Shown piece by piece: positions 1 to 8,948 of a stretch of DNA of 64,000 nucleotides. A program made the translations under genes and the position numbers. Every line of letters begins with the position of its first letter. Positions within the stretch are counted from its first letter, which is position 1. The stretch comes from Phycomyces nitens (Eukaryota > Mucoromycota > Mucoromycetes > Mucorales > Phycomycetaceae). The notes beneath the pieces were generated by a model, which saw only the letters and a program-made list of their open reading frames with translations, was not told where the DNA came from and ran no database searches. The stretch is taken from contig JAHRBC010000005.1 in NCBI GenBank assembly GCA_022702545.1, positions 124,001-188,000 on the forward strand, given 5' to 3'.

Positions 1-1214
1 CAACTTTTCCTCCTGAAGAGTATCTTTAACGTGGGCTCTTCCCCCCACGACAGACTCCTTTCGGACATTAATCGAGTAAATGGGTGCGCCAACACTACTC
101 AACCCAAACTCTCTCGTTTGTCCTTGCAACTCCACACTGCTTGCTCTGTGCTTGGTAGGGATTATGATGCACCCATCCTTCAACCGCAGTTGAATCCCGT
201 ACTTCCTGAACCAGGTCATTCCCAACAGGCACAGATCTTGATTGCCAGGCCCCTCTTTGATACACATCGTGTCTGGTCGCAGCTTTCCAGCCACACAAAT
301 CGGGACGTTGACAGTAATGTCACAAGGGGGGTGGGCTTGACCATCCAAGCTGGAGAGAGGGAGACGATCGCCATTTGGCACCAAACCGAGCTTGACGGCC
401 AAAGTCTTGCTAATGACGGACACGCTGGCCCCAGAGTCGAAGATCGCTGGCAAAACTTGGTCATTGATGGTTATAGGCGCGCGCAACGGTTGACTTGAAG
501 CAAAGTCCTGGTAGTCGTACTTGTAGCTGTAGACCGTGTCGTCGCTGTCGTACCCATCCAGTTCACTGTCAGAACCGAAATTCACCTCATCAGACATCAC
601 ACTCTGTGACTCCCAGTCATCTGAGTAAAACGAGACGGACTCCTCTGACGAATCCTCTTGATGGTGAACCATGTTGACACCTAGCGTGGGCACTTTCTTC
701 TTCCTACCAGCTAGGAAACGCAGACCGTCCTTGACATCCTTGGACGCGGTCCTGTCCAATAGTAACCAATCGGCCACCGAGAGCCCAGCATCCACGTTCT
801 TCAGCTTCTCCCATACATCCTTGCGATGCAATTTGACCAGGAGATGCCTTGGCGGCTGGCGAGGACGGCGTGGTTGGGTTGACCCTCCCTGTACAGGACG
901 CATATGAACATCTTCTTGTCCATGTACAGGTTGGGTGGGGTGAGTGTTGAACTGCCCCTGGTGGTGTGATTGCTGTTGAAGCGTGGGTAGCGGTTGAGTA
1001 CTTGGGGGAACGAAAGAAATGGGGACAATGGTCTCCGGAGCCTTGCCTTTCCTCCTGGCATATGGTTTCCTGGGAGTTGAAGGTTCTCCGACCTTTGCAT
1101 GCTCCGCTGCATACACTGGCATGCTCTCCACCATGTTCACCTCGGCGTCCTCTTGTGGGGGTGGGGGGTAAGTTTGATTGCGGGCATCAGCAAAACTTAC
1201 TGATGCCCTTTGCC
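1..1214 (-). CDS. pol: Retrotransposon Pol, N-terminal part with aspartic protease (partial)
   Basis: The minus-strand frame that is -1 relative to gag is open from about 1214 to the window edge, roughly 400 codons without a stop. It starts with a Pro/Gln/Arg-rich and then acidic linker (about 1200-500). A pepsin/retropepsin-like domain follows: DSGASVISK (codons at 438-412) is the catalytic Asp triad motif and LLGMTWF near 228-208 matches the second conserved block of gypsy proteases. It would mature Gag and Pol. There is no Met at the expected start, which fits translation by frameshifting from gag. Reverse transcriptase and integrase are not visible because the window ends. Confidence 0.8.
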
Positions 1215-2312
1215 TTTTCCCGACTCGGCTTCCTTATTGGCTCTCTTGGGACAATTTGGCTTGATGTGTCCCTCTTCGTTACACCAGAAGCATGTAACAA
1301 CTCGAGGACCAGAAGGAGCAGAACCAGAAGCACCACCACCAACACCAGACTGTCCGGACGGACCAGGACCACCATAACCGGACGGACCAGTACCAGAACC
1401 ACAAGAACCACCAAAACCAGAAGGACCAGAGCCACCAAAACCAGACGGACCAGAAGGACCAGCGCCACCATAGCCAGACGGACCAGCAAAACCAGGACCA
1501 CCATAACCGGACAGACCAGCAAAACCAGGACCACCATAGCTGGACGGACCAGCGAAACCAGGAACACCATAGCTGGACGGACCAGCAAAGCCCAGACCAC
1601 CGAACCCAGACGCATGGGTGTCCACCAAGTGGATCTTCATGGTCTTAAACTCCTTTATCAGCTCTGACAACGCATCCTCCACAAAACTGTTCTTCGCCAA
1701 AGAACCAGAGACAGAGAGATTCCCAAACTCGGGACCAGAACGAGTACCAGAACGACGGTACTTCTCCTCGACGGTTTCCACCTTCGTCGCCATGTTCACC
1801 AGATCGTTCCACGAACGAGGCACACCTATCTTCTCCACCTCGTACGCCACCTCTTCTCTCAGTGCCTTCAACAAAATTCTGACCTTTTGCGACTCATTGG
1901 AGAGCGCAACCAGGCCAAACAACTCCTGCAATCTCAGAGCGATGTCGCCGACACTCTGTCCTTGACCCTGGCGGATCTGCTCAATCTCGGTCCACCAGAT
2001 GTCCTCCATATGCCTTGCGGCAAACTGTTTCTTAAACTCCTCGACGAACTTCTCCCACGTAACGATCTCCTCCTCATGGATCGCCCACCACTTCGCAGCT
2101 GTTCCCCGGAAATGCGTCGCGGCCACCAGGATCGCCTCCTCATCGCTCATTCCGACACCTTGCTTGAGCCGCTCCATGTGTTGTAACCAAGAAAGGGCCT
2201 CAGCGTTGGGTCCTCCCACGAAAATCTCAGGAGCTGAGAGGTACTTCGAGATGTTGGACTTATGCTCGGGCGTAGGAGTTGTTGTTTGACTAGGGGGCAT
2301 CTTGCACAGCAT
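1197..2312 (-). CDS. gag: Retrotransposon Gag polyprotein with CCHC zinc knuckle
   Basis: A 371-residue open frame. Residues about 38-190 have the look of the retrotransposon gag (capsid) domain, including the WWAIHEEEIVTWEKF stretch near residue 75. This is followed by a long low-complexity Gly/Pro/Ser section made of tandem copies of an 11-residue unit like PGFAGPSSYGG (nucleotides about 1320-1610). A single zinc knuckle CFWCNEEGHIKPNC (C-x2-C-x4-H-x4-C, residues 341-354) should bind the RNA genome. Met1 and Met5 are both plausible starts. The frame ends 15 nt after a GGGAAAA heptamer, and the next frame (-1) continues into pol, so Gag is probably also made as a Gag-Pol fusion. The Gly-rich repeats are unusual and may mediate assembly (inference). 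Confidence 0.85.
   Translation of the reverse strand: MLCKMPPSQTTTPTPEHKSNISKYLSAPEIFVGGPNAEALSWLQHMERLKQGVGMSDEEAILVAATHFRGTAAKWWAIHEEEIVTWEKFVEEFKKQFAARHMEDIWWTEIEQIRQGQGQSVGDIALRLQELFGLVALSNESQKVRILLKALREEVAYEVEKIGVPRSWNDLVNMATKVETVEEKYRRSGTRSGPEFGNLSVSGSLAKNSFVEDALSELIKEFKTMKIHLVDTHASGFGGLGFAGPSSYGVPGFAGPSSYGGPGFAGLSGYGGPGFAGPSGYGGAGPSGPSGFGGSGPSGFGGSCGSGTGPSGYGGPGPSGQSGVGGGASGSAPSGPRVVTCFWCNEEGHIKPNCPKRANKEAESGKGKGHQ
1215..1221 (-). promoter_or_regulatory. Candidate -1 ribosomal frameshift heptamer between gag and pol
   Basis: On the minus strand gag reads TCG GGA AAA GGC just before its stop. The heptamer G GGA AAA fits the X XXY YYZ slippery pattern in the correct register, and slipping back one base enters exactly the frame that is open through pol. 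The gag stop follows at 1199-1197. No downstream pseudoknot was tested. Confidence 0.5.
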
Positions 2313-2443
2313 GGTTTAGAGTTGAATATTTTAAATAAAAGATATAGTATCCTCGGCACAACCTCCAATTTGACGCGTGATGTGTGTATACGGTTGTGTA
2401 TAGTGACGAACGACGGCAAATAGTAAAACGGTAATATAGATAA

Positions 2444-2475
2444 CACTGGAAAAATGGGTCTGAATACTCATGTGT
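2444..2475 (+). repeat. Left terminal inverted repeat of A1
   Basis: 32 bp, perfect inverted match to 8914-8945. The same sequence starts A2 at 20988. Confidence 0.95.
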
Positions 2476-2687
2476 GAGCAAAGCTGTCTACCTGAGGAAA
2501 ATTAGGGCAAATTTGCAGCTCAACACCTTTTTTTGTGTTCTGATTAAAAACGTTCTTTTGCTTGACCCCATTGGCTTGATTAAAAAGAATAAAACAACGT
2601 TGCTTTTTTACCACTATAAAATATTAATAAATAAAGTATATGTAACACTCGTTTCCTTTTTGTTTTAACATTATAAACACAAACACA

Positions 2688-5600
2688 ATGTCATCTTCAA
2701 ATACTTTTTACAACACCAAGTGCTATTGCAATAGATGCAACAACAATGGCCAAGGCTACACATTGGTAGCAAGCCGAACTGCTCAGCGTCATAGCAAGAG
2801 AGCAAGAATTGAACAGAGCAACTCAAATGAGATTGGTATGATAATTTCAGTGTTTATTTTTATGTATTGTATAATAATTTCGGCGGTATGAAACACAGAC
2901 ACTCAAGCAGACATGGATATTGATATTCAATGTAAGAAAAGTTTATTTGAAAAAAGTAGAGACTAAGAAACTATTATATTCTATAAGCGGTCATTTCTAC
3001 TCAACAGTCTGGACCCTCGGATGTATTGGACGGTCAGACCAACTCACCTTTTGGGATGCCGATGTAATGCTGGATGAGGGCGATTCAGTTGCTAATGAGG
3101 CCAATGCTGATGGCGAACGCGATGACGAAAGTGATGATGAAGAAGATGAAGGCGAAGATGAAGTTGAGATCGAGGTTGAGGAATTCGACAGTGAAGGTGC
3201 GTGTTGCATAGCCAAAAGCAAAGAGAAAGCAGCAAAGAAAAAGCCTGAAAAGAATTGAATATTAATTTTTTCGATTTTAAAATAGACCCTTTCCCAACCC
3301 CCAATATGCCTGAAAATCCTGTGCACAGGTTTATTGCCATTTTTGTTGTCCTCTTTGCATCCCGCTATGTGGTCAACAAGGGTGCTGTTGTCTTGATCGA
3401 GTTCATCAACACACTCTTGACGATTTACGAGCAGGATTTCCAGCTCCCATCCAGTCTTCTTGGTCTGCAAAGAATGACAGGATATTCTGCGATTTCCAAC
3501 GGTATCAGGAGATTCGTAGCCTGTCCTGATTGCCACGCAGTTTATGAAGAAAACCAGTCTGTCCCCCTCACTGTGTTTTCACGAAAGTTGGTGCACGTCT
3601 GACCTGCAACTGCAAGTTGACCAAGGTTACATCGTCTGGAGCATTGGTTCCCAAGCGCGTGTTCCAATACCAGTCATTGAAGCATGCCTTGAAAATTCTT
3701 TTCCTTCGCCCTGATTTTGAAGCAAGCATTCAACACTGGAATCAGGAGCTCAAGATCATGGATACAATGTGCGACATCTTTGACGGTGTTATGTGGAAGG
3801 AGTTGAAAGACATCAGTGGTGAATCTTTTGTTGCCCATCCTCGTTCTTTGATGTTGACGTTGAACATTGATTGGTTCCAGCCCTTTGACAGGGTCACATA
3901 CTCTTGTGGGGCCATTTACTTGGTGGTTAACAACTTGCCTCGTGAGGAGCGGTTTAAGGCAGAGAACACTATCCTTGTTGGACTCATGCCTGGGCCAAAG
4001 GAGCCAAAGTCCGAAGAGATTAACCATTATCTCAAGCCTTTGGTTGATGAGTTGGAACAACTGTACGTGGGAATGACTATCCCAACCTTTGAATGCATTT
4101 CTGGAGCAACCGTCCGTGCAGCTTTGTTCATGGTAGCATGTGACATCCCTGCAGCCAGAAAGACAAGTGGATTCACGTCCCATAACAGCACAAACGCCTG
4201 TTACAAGTGTTGTCGCAAATTTTCTCGTCTTCCTGGGACAAGCAGTGTGGACTTCCGTGGGTTCAATGAGTCTGGGTGGCATCGTCGTCGTGGTGTGGAG
4301 AACCGTTTGCATGCTGAGGTGTGGAAGAGTGCAAGTACGCCCTCAGAAAGGCATGAGTTGGAGGTCGAAAATGGTGTTCGATGGTCGCAACTCCATCGCC
4401 TTGGATACTTTGATCTAGTACGTGGAACAATCATTGATCCCATGCATAACCTATTCTTGGGTACAGCCAAGAGGATGGTCGAGACGTGGACTACTAGTGG
4501 TCTAATCACGGATAGGAAGCTGGCTTCTATGCAAGTAATGGCCGAATCAATGGTGGTGCCAACTGACTACACCATTTTGAAGACGAAGATCAGTAGAGGA
4601 TTTCCATATATGAAGGCTGATGAATGGAAATCCTGGGTGTTGGTGTATTCTCCTGTGCTGCTCAGAGACGTTCTTCCTCTGGATAAGTTCAAGAATTGGA
4701 TCGACTTTGTTGATGCTTGCCGTCTCCTTGCAACACCAACAATCACGTTTGATGACCTTGACGACGCCCATGCCCATTTGGAAAGATTCTGTCAGAAATG
4801 CGAAGAATTGTATCCTGCTCCCACTCTCACCTGCAACATGCACCTGCACATCCATCTTCGCGAAACCATTCGTGATTTTGGACCTGTGTATGGTTATTGG
4901 CTGTTTGGGTTCGAGAGGTACAATGGCCTGTTGAAGAAGATCGACACCAACAGAAGAGATGGATTTGAGTCCACATTCATGAAGACTTTTGTTGAAGACA
5001 TGTACAAGGGCGACTATGTACAAAAAATGCTCTCCTGTCCGAACCAAGCTTCTTTCCGTCCTCTTCTGTCAAAACTCACATCATCATCCACAACTGCCAC
5101 CTCCTCCTCTGCCCCTCTTTCACACACGCCATTTATACTTCAGCTATTTGTGCGTGCATCTTTAAAGCCTGAATTTCCAATAAAGGGAAATGAGCCCCTT
5201 CCTCTCTCTGCCTTCCCTCTCTTGGTGAGAAAGCCATCTGTAATGGATGATACAGATTATCTCCAGTTGTTGGAGTACTATCGGCTATCGTATGGTATAC
5301 CAAGTCTTCAGCATTATCATCAGGCAACGTCTTCAGGTATCTTTGTTGATAATCATATCACAAAGATAAAATCTATCAATCTTCTCGGCCAGACGTATAA
5401 AGGCAAAAATGGTTCTGTAGACCGTGGGTCATTCATTCAAGCACTATTCCTGGGTAGAGTTGGTGATCCTCCACGAGCATACACAGGACAAATTCAGTAC
5501 TTGTTCCTCCACAAGCTCAGTTGTTCATCAATCGGAAATAATTCCACTCATGTCTTTGCTTTTGTGAGATGGCTCATCAACATGCCAAGTAGAACACGTG

Positions 5601-5764
5601 AATACGAAGGAGTTGAGGTCTGCTCGCCAAGTTTCTCTCCAGATGATTATCATTGTATATTGCCAGTACATCGTATTCTTTTGGAAGTCGCGACTGCTGA
5701 GCTGGTGTCTGGTGTTAATGTGAAGATGCTGGTCATTCCTTTACCAAAAAAGATGTATGCTTAA
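2688..5764 (+). CDS. tnp2: Tnp2-type CACTA transposase of A1, four exons, one frameshift
   Basis: Exons by splice signals and phase: 2688-2835, 2899-2931, 3008-3196, 3286-5764, all introns in phase 1. Exon 1 encodes a Cys/His finger (CYCNRC ... RTAQRH), exon 3 an acidic segment and exon 4 the catalytic region. Recognisable Tnp2 blocks are NIDWFQPF, MPGPKEPK, VACDIPAARKTSGF, DPMHNLFLGTAK and DFGPVYGYW followed by FERYNG. A C-terminal domain ends VIPLPKKMYA. It should bind the element ends and catalyse cut-and-paste transposition in the nucleus. A one-base deletion near 3570 splits exon 4: upstream frame stops at 3602, the rest is open from 3617. Adding one base would give about 949 residues. 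A2 carries the same lesion. Translation from an internal Met cannot be excluded. Confidence 0.9.
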
Positions 5765-5896
5765 AGCATTAATAAATAAATACTTGTTTCTTTTAAAAAG
5801 AACAAAACAAAACATTCATTGCCTTTAAACATGTCTTTGGAATTAAATATGTAAGCAAGAGTAAAATAAAACAATTATTTTTTATTTATTTTTTAT

Positions 5897-7011
5897 TTAA
5901 TTTCTTATGACCCAAGGAGGCAGACGGGCGGCCAAGTCACCAGGGACTGCTAAGTCTCTGACTCCTTTGAGATCTCTTGACAGCATCTGATGAGCATTCA
6001 TCCCCAAGTCAAGAGAAATGAATGAGTCAACGATTTCAATAAACCGGTTGAACTAAATAGCATTTGTTAATATTTCAAAAATGATATCTTAATAAATATA
6101 TTATTATATATTGTTTACAGAATAATTTACCTCATCGCTTCTCCAGCTTGGGCGATAAACGGAGACCTGACGCTTGCCAAGAGTCTTTGAAGTATCGTTG
6201 TCTGATTCTCCTTCAGACATTGCTTCTTTCTGAAGCAGACCAGAACAAACTTGCCCCATTGCCTGCTCAATGGCCTCCTTATGTTTGAGAAAGGCAGTCA
6301 TGCGACGTTCGAAATGCTAACAAATATCCAACATGTATTCATTAATATTTGTCTCTAGTTTGAATAGTATACAACCTACATCTTTTTCACGGTTTGCCCT
6401 TCTCGAACGAGCGTTGGAGACTGCCTTCTTCTCAGAAGACTTTCTCTGCTCCTGACGACGGCTACAGAAGTTTCTGTAGACTTTCTCTCGAATGTCACTT
6501 CTTCTCAAGGGCGAGCCAACAAAATTTGGCCCAAGGTAAGCCAGTAGACGTTCTACCAGCTCCTTGTTGGGACTCTCGTCAAAGTGAGTATGGACATCCC
6601 ACCTTGGCTTGTTGTTATTTGCCTGGATGTCAACCAACGCCCTTGACCTCAACTTTGGCTGCCACAAATATTCACGAATATCTTTCTGTTTGATCAAAAT
6701 AAGAATTTAGTTGATAGGATATTATATCTGGTGACACCTACAAACACACGTTTCTTTGCATCAGACATCGATTCATTTGTGGCCTCGGCAGTTGGGGCAG
6801 CAACAGAGGCAAGAACAGGTACTGGAGCCACAATACTTGTGGCAGCAATGACAGTGAGGTTGGACTCAATAAGAGTCCCCATTCTTCTGTTCATCGTGGT
6901 CATGTCGCCTCTAATTGAGGCAAGATCCTCTTGGAGATTCGTGATGACCGTCTGCATATTGACATCGTCATCAGCAGGTCGTGGAGCAATATTCCTTCTT
7001 TGGTTTGACAT
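5897..7011 (-). CDS. Convergent accessory protein of A1 (SWRSDE family), four exons, intact
   Basis: Exons on the minus strand: 7011-6742, 6685-6380, 6316-6131, 6052-5897, all in phase 0, giving 305 residues ending LPPWVIRN. Exon 1 is predicted coiled-coil-like with heptad-type spacing (residues about 18-55) and then Ala/Thr/Val-rich. Exon 2 is basic at its end (ARSRRANREKD). Exon 3 has a MSEGESD acidic block and ends PSWRSDE exactly at the splice site. Families B, C and D have counterparts in the same position with matching exon lengths. I know no family for it. By analogy with TnpA of En/Spm it may bind subterminal DNA or regulate transposase (inference). Stop codons of the two convergent genes are 133 bp apart. 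Confidence 0.75.
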
Positions 7012-7483
7012 TTTCTATTATAAATTATATCAAAAATACACAATATTTAATACTCGTTTACTACTTTAAGTTTAAACATATCTTTTACTTAAAACGCACA
7101 AGAGACAGATAGATAGAAAAATTGGATTTGAGTGGGAAGAGTGAACAAGTTGGTCAAAAGGATTTAATAATATAAAATACAGATTATATATTAGTAAAGA
7201 CAGCTTTATTTATAAATCCAAAAAGACTTCTTGTACACATTAATGAACGGCACCATTATTGCTTTTGGACTCTATCCATTACACCTATTCTGTCTCTGTT
7301 TCAAATTATATATCCTTGTATTTTTTTTTTTTTTTAGCCTTTTTCCTTTCTCTTGTTTCCTTATATCCGCGCCTATTTTCTCTTTCTTTTTTTACACCTC
7401 TTTAGACTAAAAAATTGGCGGCTTCTTTATAAACACGCACTCATTCCAATACATCCTGCCTGCATTGCTCCTCCAAACTAATC
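7012..7483. promoter_or_regulatory. Divergent promoter region between A1 accessory gene and third locus
   Basis: A 472-bp AT-rich gap separates two divergent starts. A good TATA box (TTTATAAA, 7426-7433) lies about 50 bp before the ATG at 7484. The gap also holds a poly-T tract at 7321-7335, interrupted in A2. Confidence 0.5.
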
Positions 7484-8418
7484 ATGGTCAGTTAAATGTG
7501 CCGGTGCCATCTTGCAAATTATTCTGATTCTCTCTTTCTATTTTATAGACCTCTTCCACTTTCATAGCCTATTATATGATAACATCATCAGTCCCAGTGT
7601 AAAAAAATATTTTCGTGTCAAACTTTTTTTCTCTAATGCTTCTTATTCTCCTATAGGCCGCCGCCATCAATCACCCTATACCCCATCTGCGTCTTCTATC
7701 ATCTACAACTGTCATCATAATGGTAATGCTGTCTTTTAGCTTTTATACTTTTTTATATATTTATTCTGACTATCTCTTTTGATCTTATAGACCTCCTCTA
7801 CTGGCATGGTCTATTATATAGTATCGTCATTGGTGCTATGGTAAAAAAAAATCTTTTTGTGTCAAAAAAATAATAATTTTCTTTTCTAACGTTTCTTATT
7901 CTACAATAGGCCGCCGCCATCACTGTCTACCTCATCTGCCTCCCTCATCATCTACGACTGGTTATCATAATGGTAATGCCGTTTCTTGGTCTTTGTGCTT
8001 TTCAAAATATTATTCTGGCTATTTACTAATAATTTTTTATACTCTTAATAAGAAGCTATTGTTGGCCGCCATATACCATCCCTCTACTATAATCGCCAAC
8101 TCTGCTTCTGGTATGTAAATTAATTATTTTATCACTCAATTCACCTGTAATAATTTATTTTACCCCATCTCTAGTCAACCTAATCATACAAGATGCCATG
8201 CCGCACAACTCAGCCCCTCTTTGTCCATTCTTGTCCATCCCTTACAATGTAAGTATAATATACCTCGCATCTTGAATAGCACCCGCACTTTTGAATATAT
8301 GTCACTAATATAACTTTTATTATATCAGAACACTACCACAACCACCCAAATTGCCATCGGACCTTATTTTCAGGTATTGTTCAGTAGAGAAGCACCCGAT
8401 CCAAGTAGTATCAAGTAG
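7484..8418 (+). CDS. Third locus of A1: putative small hydrophobic membrane protein, many short exons
   Basis: ATG 7484-7486 is followed directly by GTCAGT, so exon 1 would encode only Met. Downstream, strong GT-AG pairs define exons at 7791-7840, 7910-7972, 8053-8110, 8175-8248 and 8329-8418. These five join in one frame to a stop at 8416. The joined product contains LLYSIVIGAM then AAAITVYLICL, an apparent membrane span, and ends REAPDPSSIK. An AATAAA-like signal follows near 8490. The 5' part, with candidate exons near 7550-7600 and 7661-7724, does not join in frame without adjustment, so the N-terminus is uncertain. Equivalent loci lie in B, C and D. I recognise no family. RNA data would be needed to confirm splicing. 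Confidence 0.5.
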
Positions 8419-8945
8419 GCCGGTAGAAGCGGCAAGGATAGACAGTAATAGTATTAGAACTCGTGTATAGAACCATTCTATTCTTTCCAATAAACACAAA
8501 TATAAACCATAAACAACCTAATAAGTACGGGATATAAAATAATGGGGGAGCATTCAATGCTTGATTACACAGTAATAGCCTTCAAATATTGGTTAAAAAT
8601 TAAGAAAGTCTTCAATCCACCTGAGTATAATCGGATTTTAATCATGTCAAGAGGTTCTTTTGCTTTCAACTTTCCTCTTATATAAAGAGTGTACAACAAC
8701 GAAACTTGGTTTCAAATAGACTTTTATTCTGTACATCAGGTCAAATTAATGACCCGCTCATACTAACAACCCCCACTTGGTCAGCCCATGAAGTAAATAC
8801 TCATGCAGAAACCAGGTCATAACTCATTGTGTAAAACTTGGCTTTGGCACATACAGAAACCCATACAGCGTATCTAATAAATCTTAATTTTACCCCTTAG
8901 TAACCGCACTTTTACACATGAGTATTCAGACCCATTTTTCCAGTG
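8419..8945. other. A1 right subterminal region
   Basis: Non-coding, about 0.5 kb, containing the polyadenylation-like AATAAA near 8490 and ending in the inverted repeat. In A2 the equivalent stretch is split by element B at GCT. The GCT target lies at about 8756-8758 in A1 coordinates. Confidence 0.6.
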
Positions 8946-8948
8946 TAA

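Larger units (their letters stand above)
1..2443 (-). mobile_element. Ty3/gypsy-like LTR retrotransposon, 5' part, cut by window edge
   Basis: On the minus strand this stretch reads leader, gag (2312-1197), then the start of pol running out of the window at base 1. Gag has a CCHC zinc knuckle and pol begins with a retroviral-type aspartic protease motif (DSGAS), the order expected for LTR retrotransposons. Reverse transcriptase, RNase H and integrase would lie beyond the left edge, so assignment to Ty3/gypsy rather than Ty1/copia rests on the gag and protease style. A possible primer-binding site starting TGGAGGTTGTGCC lies at about 2373-2355 on the minus strand. Any 5' LTR would span about 2390 upward, is interrupted by element A1 at 2444, and would resume at 8946. 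I could not define LTR borders. Confidence 0.75.
2444..8945 (+). mobile_element. CACTA transposon A1 (Tnp2 family), complete copy
   Basis: Both ends are visible. A 32-bp perfect terminal inverted repeat starting CACTGGAAAAATGGGTCTGA occupies 2444-2475 and, inverted, 8914-8945. Flanks are TAA at 2441-2443 and TAA at 8946-8948, the 3-bp TSD typical of CACTA elements. Inside are a plus-strand Tnp2 transposase (2688-5764), a minus-strand accessory gene (7011-5897) and a plus-strand hydrophobic-protein locus (7484-8418). Copy A2 at 20988 is nearly identical. A1 is inserted beside or within the 5' LTR/leader region of the gypsy-like element. Confidence 0.95.

Noticed and set aside
3008..3100. A second frameshift in exon 3 of A1/A2 Tnp2
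   Set aside because: The out-of-frame appearance versus B over about 45 nt is compensated by a second indel; exon 3 is open in the spliced phase.
3674..4312. Long minus-strand open frame opposite A1 Tnp2 (also 22220-22858 in A2)
   Set aside because: It mirrors the coding bias of the transposase on the other strand and has no family features; an antisense shadow.
7512..7739. 75-codon open frame as the product of the A1 third locus
   Set aside because: It runs through two intron-like intervals, starts at a non-ATG codon in practice, and does not connect to the well-supported 3' exons.
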